The notes beneath the pieces were generated by a model, which saw only the letters and a list, made by a program, of their open reading frames with translations, searched no databases and was not told where the DNA came from. A stretch of DNA of 64,000 nt from a virus. The number at the start of each line of letters is the position of its first letter. The first letter of the stretch is position 1. The translations under genes and the position numbers were made by a program. The stretch lies in the IMG/VR virus record IMGVR_UViG_3300023108_001277, positions 39,537-103,536 of that record, one strand, 5' to 3'. Of this stretch, positions 8,274 through 20,200 are shown piece after piece.

Positions 8274-11200
8274 CTATTCCTTAATATTTATTATAGGTAA
8301 ACCAGAGGACCTCTCTAGCAAGAAATTAGCCTGCGGAGATTCTGCTCTTTGTAGTGTGACACCGTTAGATGCAGTGCTAACACCTGCTGTATACCATACA
8401 TGACCCTGCTTTTGCACCACTTTAATCTCGGTTCCGTTCTCTGGTTCGTCCCTTAATATTAGTTTATAATAGCCTTTTGCTGTACTATCTTCAACTGGTT
8501 CAATAGTAAATTCTGGTAGTTGAACTACATCACTAGCAACACCTAGGCTGTTTGTTTCTTCACTATCATAAGCGATAGATGGATCGTGTTTTGTAATTGG
8601 ATTAGCAGAAACTGTTGGTTTTTGTAGTTTTCTGCCCCCTACATAAACTTCTACTTGATCGTGTGCATTAACACTTCCTGAGAAGTTAATTGTTTCCAAA
8701 ACGTGTACTGATTTACCGTTTGGTAATCCATCACGTACAATTATTTCATATACGCTTAATGATTCTTTATATGGTACAGTTTGTGTTGGTCCTGCATCAA
8801 ACACCTGTGTTCCAACTGGATGTTCAGCAATTCCTGTACCAAGTGTACCTCTTGTTATCTGTGATAACTTATTACCGTTAATTTTGTAAAATTCTATTCT
8901 TTCTTTACCAACAAATATTACGCCAGGAACACGTTTTTCTGGACTTGGCGTATCAAAGAAACTTGCGTCTTGTACAGAAATTTCTGTATCACCTAACAAT
9001 AATTTTGTAGTTAACACAGTAGTATCTTGTTTACTAATTCTCTTAAAGTGATGTCTGTTAAGCATATCTTCAAAAATAGTAAATCCAATACCGTCGTGTG
9101 TTCTATCTTCACTAAACGAAGTTATTACTACTCTATCAGTTGATTTTTGTGAAAACTTGTTGTCAATATAAACGGTATATCCATCATCTAAAATTTTGTA
9201 ATCTGCATCTGCTACAAGAGGAATATTATTCAACTCTACCCAAACATATGCAACATCAATTGCTTTTCTGCTTAACTTATAATTTCCGCCTGTATTTCCT
9301 GCAAATACTTCTTTACGCATTAGGTTAGCATCGTGATTTGTGAAACTTGTAATTTTAAGAATTGTTCCTTCACCAACTCCGGTACTATCTTCTGCACTGT
9401 TGTTAATAATTTTGATATATCCTGCATTTGAACTATCGTCATCATCGTGTTTTCTAATTTCATAATCATGACCACGTAATACTGTGATTGCAATTACATC
9501 GCCTGCTTGTAATCTACCTTGATAGAAAGTGACAAGGTTTGTTGCAGTATTAAACTGATAATCTGAAATTGGTTCAAGTCTAACACCGTTCTGATGAACT
9601 TCTAATTCACCAAGTGCCAAACTAAATGCTGGATACTCTGGATCTTGACTTGCTAGATAATCTAGAGTCACTCCGTTAGCAACATAATAAATTGTGTCTG
9701 GTGCTCTCAATCTTCTACCATTTGCTTCAACTACTACCATTGCATGGAACGGTTCAATATTTCCAGGTACCTGAGATAAGTCATATGTAAGACCGTCGTT
9801 GCTTTGTACTTCGTGTACGTCTGTGACTACTTCACTGTATGTTTTTTCTAATCCGCTTAATGCAGTAATCTGTGTCACGGCATCTGTCATATCGTTTGGA
9901 GGATTTGTTAAAACAATTTTTGCACTACCACTATCAGTATCTTCATAGATAGCATAGTCTTGTTTTACACCATTAACTGTGACAAACGCACTTTTAACAT
10001 CTTCGTACTTACTTGTTAAAACAAACTCAATAGTACTATCACCTGAGTCAACATAATCTTCTTTTTCAAGTATCTCGCTACCGCCAACATTTAAAGTTGT
10101 AATTGTGACTAACTGTCCATCAGTTGGTGCTGATGTAAGTGTAATTTTTTTATTAGCATAGTCAACAGTGTAGTCAGTTCCTAAAACTTTATAAGAACTT
10201 GATCTTGTTGCAGTATCTGTTGGTGTAGGATTACTAGGCCCTACTGTGACTATAATACTGTCTGTTGTTCCGGGATATTTGTTAAACGTAAACTCAGTTT
10301 CACTTCCATCTCCCCAATGTCTTGTAATGTCAATAATTGGAGAACCATCTGCTGGAGCATTATAAACTTTCATAGCCAGCGAATCAAATATTTGACCTGG
10401 TACAACTTCTTCAGGTGCGTGTGACGTATCTGGTGTGACAAACCCGTCGCCTTGTAAACTAATTTCTTCTGGTGTTTGTCCAGTTGCAGTACTATAAGAT
10501 AAATTACCACCTTGTATAATTGTGTCTAAGTTGTTTACATCTGTTGGAACAACACTACCATCTGAATCTTCTGGACGGAATACTACCAACACACCATCTG
10601 CTGGTGTTGCATTTAAAGTAAATGCTGTTGTGTTCCCGTCGCCAACAATAGTTGGAGTGTTATTTGGATCTTGCCTTACACCATCAAAATAAACGTTAAT
10701 CTTTTCATCCTGTTTAGGTGCATAAGGTAATGTAAACGATGTTGCAACTCCGTCTGCACGGAAAGCATAATCTGTGTTGCCTCCTGAGAACGTATCCCAA
10801 CCATGACTAAACCATGGAAGGCCGTCCCACCCAACACTAACACCAAAGTCTAAACCTTGTACTTTAACGCCCGGATATTCGATACCATACATTAATTGTG
10901 CCGGATCTTTACCAGGCATACCTGCTGTTGGTTCATAGAAATAATTAATTCTATCAATAGCGTTCATTAGTTTTACATTTTTCTTATATGTAATTGTGAC
11001 TGTTGAACGCTCTTTTGGCAATGTTTTTAATACAACATGGCCAACTTGTTTTTTATAAGTTTTATCAGTTAATGTTTCAATGCTTACATCAAAGTTTTCA
11101 ACAAAAATTGCTTCATTATTCACACTGATAACAAAATCTCTTTTATCTAACGTAGGCAAGTATGTTAGTTTATAAACAACTTGTCCTGACTTAGCGGTAT

Positions 11201-14200
11201 ATGTATCAACGTATTCTTCATCAGCAATAATACCTGTTGAGCCAATTCTATCAAATTTAAGTTCAGTTTTATTTGTTCTAACTTTATTGTTTTCAAGAAT
11301 TGCAACTGCTTTTGCTGTTGATGTTGTATTACCTCCACCAGTAATTGTGACTGTTGGAGCACTTACATAACCAGCGCCTGGATTTTCAACAACAATTTTG
11401 TTTACTTTGTTTCTACTGATATATGCTGTTGCTGTTGCATTAATGTTTCCGCTTTGTGGCATTTTACCGTTGCCATTAGGCAACAACGGATTACCGTGAT
11501 AATGAGGTCCAACAATGTATGGGAACGCTGGTTCAAACGTGCCGTCATCTTGCTCGTCAACTGTAATAAAGTAAGCGTATGTTCCTTGTGGATATTCTGG
11601 TGTTTGAATAAACCTACCGTTGTTTTCGTCTAGGTCTCCGTGTCCTTGTACAAACTCATAATCCTCGTTGTATCTTCCAGTTGGCATACTACCATCTGCA
11701 CGAGGTGTTGTTCTAAGTTTATAACTTGATTTAATTAATTTAACTGTTTTATCATTTGTAGCAATAAAACCGTACGGTCCATAAATTGGGAAACCGTCAA
11801 AGGCGTATCCTAATATTGGACTGTGATTCTCTGGATCCTTAGTGTACATAAAGGTAGGATCGCTATGGTAATGGTAAATTCCATCTTCTTGCGGATGACC
11901 TGAACCGTCATCAATACCTAATTCTTCATGACTGAATACTGCATTTACAGTATATGTTGTACCATTAAGTAATTCTGTGACTGCAGAACTAGGATTAAAA
12001 ATACTTACTCCGTTAACTGCTACACCAATAGCACCTAGTGGTGTTGGAACTTTAACTTCAGGAACACTTGGGAATCTTGGAATCTGATAAACAAGATTTT
12101 GTGAAACTACATTTGTTGTATTAAAGAAGTGATCCGGAACACTTGTAGTATTAACGTACACATACAAGTTGTCATAGTCTGTAGTAGTAAGAACCCTAAA
12201 CGGTGTTGTTTGTACAATAGCAGGTTTATCTTCTCTTCCGCCGCTAATTACAACAATCGGTCTTTGTGTATACCCGTCTCCTGCTTCAGCAATTTCAATG
12301 CTGTCAACATTAAATTTATAATTTTCAAACCATTGATTAAATGGCTCAGTTGTTATATCTTCGCTTGTTTCGTTTAATACTTCAAACTCTTCTTTGGTTT
12401 CGTTATAACGGCTTGGCAAATCAAAGTCAGTAGTAAAAATACTGCTAGGCTCACGATTATTATAACTTGTAATCATGTCTTTAATTGTGACACTATATGG
12501 TTTAATTTCTTCAACGTAAGATTGTATATTTCCAGGATCGTCAAGATTATAATTAATCTTTTTAGTAAAGCCGCCTAAATTATTCTTAACACTGATTAAA
12601 CTTGTTTTAAATGCCCAGTCAGTAAATGTTTGCTCACTGATTGCATAACGTATTGCTGTAAACAAAAATTCATTCCAAGCATATTTTAAGTCATCAACAA
12701 AAATGTTTGAATACAGTTGTTCTAAAATAACTCGTGTTTCTTGTGTTGGCTGTTCATCATATAAGTTAATATCAAAGTTTTCTGCGCCAGCAAAGCCAAA
12801 GTTTAGTCCTGTGTAATCATAGATAGACGAATCAAATTCAATTGTGCTATTTGCTTTGAACAAAATATCATAATTATTATTCCAAGTACCATTTGCTTCA
12901 ACTTTTCTAAGAACAATTTTGTTTCCATCGCCAACATTTGCTACCTCAACTAGTTGTCCTGTTGCAGGAGTAATTGTTTTTAATAGATAAGGCTCTGCAA
13001 CTTTAAAGTCTATAATGCTGTCAACATCAAATCCTTCAACAACATAATCTTTATATTTCCAAAATCTATTAACATCATATGTTTGTGTGTTTGTTCTAAT
13101 CCATTCTTCAGATGCAATATTCCATTCATACATTGTCCAATAGTTGTTTGCTGTACTATCAGCATCAACAAGAACTTTGAATGGTCTAATTCTAATAGCA
13201 CCGTTTGTATAATCTCGTCCTTCTTTTAACACTTCAATTGATGTGACTCTTCCTTGAGCATCAATAGTTGATTGGAATTTTGCTCCCCAACCTTCTGTTG
13301 TAATTTCAATGTTTGGCGGATTAACATAACCAAACCCAGGATTTGTAATTTCTACAGATTTAACTCTACCGTTAACAATAGTTGCAGTAGCAGTTGCTTG
13401 TTCTAAATCCTGTGTTTTAATATTATCTAAATCATTAAACTCATCAACCTTAACATCATAACGCCCACTAATTAGTGTTGGCTGAGGGTCTGATTCAAAT
13501 AAACCACTTAGATCTTTTTCATCAACGATTCTACTTTTTGCAAGTAAGTTATTTGTGTATGTAAACAGTGTTTCTAATGCACCCAGTCTATTAACAAACA
13601 TACTTTGTCTTGGTCTAATTTGTAAACCATATTTTTTCTGTACAGGAAGTTGTGAGTCTGGTACTGTATTACCTGCATCATCAAAACCTACTAAACTGTC
13701 ATAAAGTTTTTTAATTAACAATGGATTGTCAATTTTGTCTCTTTGTTGTTCATCTAATAATAACCAACTATTATGATTTGGAATATTAGTTTTTACTTTC
13801 TTATATTGTACATTTAAACTTACGTCAGTATCACTTAAACTTGTTTTAATATTGGTAAGACTAAAACTGTTAGTGTCTAAAAGTTGCAACGATTTGATAC
13901 CATATCCTTTAGGATCTGCAATTACGTTTGCGATTTCGTTTGCAGGCAAACGACGTGTATCAACTGCAATCTTTTCACTTAGACCAACAGCAATTTGTGT
14001 ACTAACACGTTGTGGTAAAAGTACATTATTTTTAACCCAATAATAATATCTATTAACAAAGTTATTTGTTGCTGTGTCATAGACACGCTTTAATACAAAA
14101 GTATTGTTATCGTATTTTGATTGTCCACTAAATCCTGCCGCAATACCTTCTGTTGTATCTGAAATATTATTCCATTCTTCTGGACTTAGATCGCTTTCTA

Positions 14201-17200
14201 CCCATTCGTAAATATCAATAGTTGACCCTGGGAACAATCCACCCCAGTTATTTTTTCTAAATTCAACATCGCCTTGCTCGTACCAAACATATCTTACAGT
14301 ACTTAGATCCCACCAAATTTGTCCTACGTGTGTTGCACCCCAGTTTGTATCTGGATCAACATTAAGGCCACGATCACTTGTTGTGTAAATTGCAGGATCT
14401 TTTGCACTCTTATAAGATATTTCTGTTTCTGCAATGTAAGGTATTTTTCCTTTTATAGGATCAATAGTCTCTAAGAAATCAACAACAGTTTGTGAATCTG
14501 TACGATACGTCATTACCTTCTCAACACTAAACGGATCAGTTAAACTGTCTTGTTGTCTTAGAGTATTCCAGCCTGCTGACGCTTCTTTCTGATACACAAA
14601 TAGCATACCAGTGTCGTTGCCATTGTATGTAAAGTATGGTGCACCTACATATAAACTTGTTGTACTAAAATCGAGACCTGTACCAAATGCATCATTTGAT
14701 TGTAAATCGTTGCTTGAAAGTTTTTGTCCAAATACATATGTTGTGCCTAACTTTGTAAATGTATAAACACTACCAGTACCTGTTTCTGTATCTACAAACG
14801 ATGTTGATTTAGCATCAAAAGAAGTTTCGTTATTATCAAACAAAGTAATAGCACTATTCGATCCGCCTTTACCTGCAACTGCAAAACTTAAACCGTCTGG
14901 GTTAACTGAAACATTGCTACCAAACTGCTCGCCACTTAGGTTAGTTGGACTTGTAAGTTTTTGTTTATATGTATAACCAACCGTTGAGTCACCTTGTGTC
15001 TGTCTTTCAAATACATAAACAGCACCTTGGTTAATACTGTCATCATCATTTAATGGTGCACCAATAACAAGCACATCGCCATTTCTACTTAACGACAACG
15101 AAGATCCAAATAAATCTGATTTGCTAAGAGTGTCAACTGTTGTTGCATCAATAGTTTGAATTAAATTATAACCTGTACCGTCCCAATAGTAAATGTAAAC
15201 AGCACCGGTATCCACTGTTGTACTATCAGACTCAAGTTCTTTGTTCCTTGCAGAAACTGCAAGTATACTCATGTCGATTGAGGCTGTAAGTTTTTCACCA
15301 AATCTATCATTAGGATGATCAGATGGAGCAGTTAATTCCCATTCTGCATTTAGATCCCAACCGTTTGTTCCTTTTGTATAAACATATACTCCGCCAGCGT
15401 TATTTGCTCTGCCAGGAGCACCAACTACCATTCTTGTATCACTTACAGCAACACTTGAACCAAATTCTTCGTTGTTTGCAGGTCTTGGACTTGCAATAAT
15501 ATGTGTTGGATCATAAATGTTTGTTAAAGAATTATATGTTGACAGTTTAACAACGCCTTGCTTTGTATAACTGCTAGCCGTACCTGTTAAGCCAACAGTA
15601 TTAAATCTTGGCTTTTCAGGATCTGTAATTGTTTTTACAAAAGAAGCATACGGAGCACCAGCAACTAATGTATTAGTTGTTTGCGATAAACTAAGACTTG
15701 AACCTAGACCGGCCGGTACTGATGGTGAAACTAATTGGTCTACAAGGCTTTCACTAATATTAAAACCAGAACTTCCTTCTAGTGTGCTAATGTCCGTATT
15801 AAATTTACGTCTAAGAATTAAAACAGCACCTTCAACAGTTTGTCCTGGATTACCAACAACAATAGTTCTTCCTTGGTCACCGTATTTTACAGTTGAAGCA
15901 TAAGTTTTTGCATCACTAGCAATAAGTTGAACTTGATTTTCAGCATATGCTTTTGTTTTCTCAAAAACTCTCCAAGTACCGTCACTAACATCGTCGGCCC
16001 ATATCTTTGTTCCTTCAGCAAATTCTGCTACGTCTTTAATATCATTAATCTTGTCAGGACTACTTACACGAACAGGTAATAGTTCTAGTATTGTACCTGA
16101 AGCACTATCTTCTGCAAGTGTAATAGTTAATAATTCTGTTGTAATAGTAAAAGAAGTTAATCCTAAAACACTATTAACTAAATGTGTTCCGTTAATTTGA
16201 TTATCAAATTGTTTGATAACAATAGTATCGCCTTCTTTTAATCCATGAGGTATATTTGTATGTAAAGTTATGGTACCATTATCAACCGACACTTGGTTAT
16301 CTTCTGTTTGTACTAGTCTTGCACGATTAGCAGTTAAACGATAAATGTTCCATGTATCACTTTTATCACGTGCTACCCATACAGATGCTCCCTCATTTAA
16401 AGTAGGAAGTGTAGTATCTGTTAACAAGTCTTCACTGTTAAACACTGTGTGATCAACATCATCTAACCTAGCAAAACCCGCTGTTGGTATTTTTTGTATT
16501 GAATTAAGACTTACACCGTCTTGTGTTGTATCAAAGTTTTTCCAAACATCAACACTAAAGTTATCTGGTTTTAATGTTAAATCGCTTGACAATAATTCTA
16601 TAGTATTTGTATCTGAATTTGAAGTTTTTGCAGTCACAAATTCGTATGCTTGTGGATTCTCAACATTATCTTTTTCACTTAAAACTACTTCAAGTTCTTT
16701 TGTTGTAGATCCACTACCTAAAGATCCAATCTTAATTGCCCAGTTATCTGTAATGCTTAGATCAGTTGACGTTCCGTCAATAGTTAAACGATTTAATTTT
16801 TCTAAAGAGTTTCTTGTACCTTTTTCTTTAATAAATCCTGAATAAAACTTATACTGAGCAATATCATCTCTAACCATATTATCAAGATATAATCTCTTTT
16901 GATAACCTGTTAAGTGTTGGCTCAGTTTAGTAGTTTCACTGTCAAAGTTTTCACTTTCTAAACTATAAAAATCTTCGTATGAACTTGCTTTATAGTCCAA
17001 GTTAGGCAATAACTCAGCAACAGGTTTATCTCCTATAAACACCCATTCACTAAAATTAAATGCTTTTGTGGCTGGTAAAAACTTCTTAGCACTGTAAAAC
17101 TTACTCTTGTGTCTTACAACATCACCAAGATTATAATCTTTACCATCAATGTAATCTGCTACTACCGCTTCGTCAAACACAAAACCCGGACTTACATAAT

Positions 17201-20200
17201 CACCATCCCATTCACTTGTTTTGAATCCAACTAATTTAATACGTTTTTGTCTGTATCCTGCTTCTTGATCATATATCACATCGCCAAATTGACTCTTATC
17301 ATCAAAGACTACAATGTGTTCCCATTGTACAAGATTTAACACAGCAAAGAAAATACCTCGTTGTGTATTCTTTGTTGTTATATTAAACTTGCCTGAACCT
17401 CTAACAATACTAATATTGTCTTTTGGTAGTGGAGTTCCGTTAGCACTTAAGATACTGTATTCATAAAAACTGTTTAAAACATTGTCAACAGTAGCATACT
17501 TGTATTCAAAACTTAAACTATCTGCAAAAGGACTTAGTGAAATAACACTGCCTTCTGCCCAATTCTGTGTTGTCCAATACAAAAACTCTCTACCAGATAA
17601 ATCCCAGTCTTGAATTGTTGCTGTTTCACGTTGGAATATATCAAATACAAAACCTTGTTCTTTTAGGTATTCTTGATATCCTAAAATAACGTCATATACC
17701 TCTTGTGCTCTAGGATATACTGTTCCATAAGACACTTCAGTTATTTTAGATTCAAATGCTTTTGCTTTTGCAACTTCTGTTCCGCCAGTGACCGGCAACT
17801 CTCCAAGTTTTGTAAACTTGCTATTATCAAAAGTTTCAGTTGATGTATGGTTAATTGAAACTCTATAATATTCTCCACCAAATTCTACAATCTGTCCTTT
17901 TCCATAAAACTTCTCTGAATCCCAAATAACAAATTTTGCTTGTTTGCCACCTACATTTACAGCAATATCATTCTTTCCATGCTTAGGCTTATAAATGCTA
18001 AACCAAGGTTTAATATTATCATAACCTCTAACTAAAAATCCTTTTGCTGTTTTTTCAACAATAATACCTGAAACTCTTACATTTCTTATAGGATTACTTT
18101 TTCTTAATGTAAGTTGGTAGTTTTCACTTGGTAAGAAAATACTATTATCTGCTGTATTAGGATTTGAACTTTCTGCTAATACACGCAATCTATTTTTGTT
18201 TGCAAATCCACCTAACTTGTATGTTAAGTTGCTTGATGTATTTGTAAGATAATCGTAAAATGTTTCTTTTACATCTTTATCAAAACTTTTAATGTATTCT
18301 ACAATAGGAACATGATAACCTAAACCTAAGAAACGTTCATTGTTAAATCTTAAGTCTTTAATTTTTGCTTCTTTAAGACTAAAGATTTTTCCATTATCTG
18401 CATAAACAACGTTTCCACTTGGTGTAATTTCGTTTTGGTTAACATCGAATAAACTACCAAAGTATTGTGCTGGTTTTGTTAAGCCTACTGCTACTTGTAA
18501 TGCAAACGGAAACCAACTTGACTTTCTCCAAGCAGTTTCTGCTGGGCCTTCGTCACCAAATTTCCAAGCATTTTTAATTTCTGTAATAAAAATTGCTTTT
18601 ACAATATTGATTTTGCTAGGATCAATCAACTCACCGTATTCGTCAACAGGTAAATTTTTAGACAAATTAGGTCTTGCATATGCAGGATAAATTTTTGTTC
18701 CGTTAGGATCTCTAACTAAACCGCGTTCAATGTCGTTCCATAACAAGTTATTACCACTAGTATATGGTGCTTCACCATACTGTTCGTCCCACCATGTAGG
18801 TTTAAGAGTAATACCTAACATTTCCCATGGATGTGTGTGAGGGCGATCTGTATCAAAATAATCTTTATAAATTGCTCTCCAGTTTCCTGGAAGTTTTTGA
18901 TCTTGTAAATTGATCATTGTGTTGAAGTTATATGTAAATGCGTCACCGCTCTGAGAAACATTGTTAGTTTCAAAATCTACATCAAATAAACTCTTCCAAT
19001 AACCAAAATCAGTCCTTAAAACTTTATTAAATTCGTCTCTGGTATAAGCATCTGGTCTATAATGTCCAGGTTGTTCCTTAAGAATATCAAAAACATCACG
19101 ATTGTATTTTACTTTAAGGTTATTATAAATTCTTTTTTCTAATTCAAGAATTAATTCATCTCTTTCGTCGTTATATGCTTTTGTTATTGATCCGTCGTGT
19201 CCTTGGATTACCTTTGTAGGATTAATATAACTGCTATCTACAAAAATTTCTGGAACATATGCTGGATATAAACCTAATTTAGTAGGAGAATGAGGAATAA
19301 CATTACCTGTTGTATCATAATCGTTAACCTTAACTTTGTCTCCAACTGATAATTCTTTTTTAATTGTGACAGTATTGTCTACTGCATCAAACTCATAGTC
19401 TGCATCTAAATAAAGTTGTACATCATTTAGGTAAACATAAACTGCACGATCACTTACTTTTGTTGTATCAAATGCATTATTAATTGCAAAAACATTTTGA
19501 GTTCCGTTTTTAACTTCAAATTCTAAACGTTCAACTTTTCTACCAAAGCCAGCCATGTCAGAATAGAAGTACGGAGACGTTGTAATCTTATTTGAACCTA
19601 ATTCGTATAAAATTTTATCAACATCATTTGCAACACTAGTTGTTCTTTCAATTTCTCCAGCCTTTTCAATAAACTGATCTTTAAAGAAGTTGTAATCATT
19701 TGCGTTTTTACGCATTGAATTAACAAAGTTTAAATTTTCTTGAACTAAAAACATAATTGCAGGTAAAACACTGCCTTTGTGTTTTACATATCTGCTACCA
19801 TCTAAATGAATCTCGCTAATATCACGAGAGTTATTAGGACCTACAGAATTACCTGTAATAAAACTATTGTTTTGGAATATAGTTTTAAAGTGATCACTAA
19901 CACTACCTAATGTAAATGTTTTAAGATCATTGTTTTCACTATTATTAGTTAAGTTAATAGGCGGTTCATAAAACCCATTTTCGTTTGGTTTTTGATTTGT
20001 TTTAATTTTTAAAGTAATTCGTGTTCCTTGAGGAATTATAGAATTAAATTTAAGTTCATAAATTTGTCTTTCTCTATCAATAACCTTTTCAAAATCTGTT
20101 GTTTCTTTATATGTCTTACCATTATATTCAACTACAATGTCTAGATCATACTTATGAGGTTGATTAATTGCGTTAACTGCAACAGTGTCAGTGTCAATTA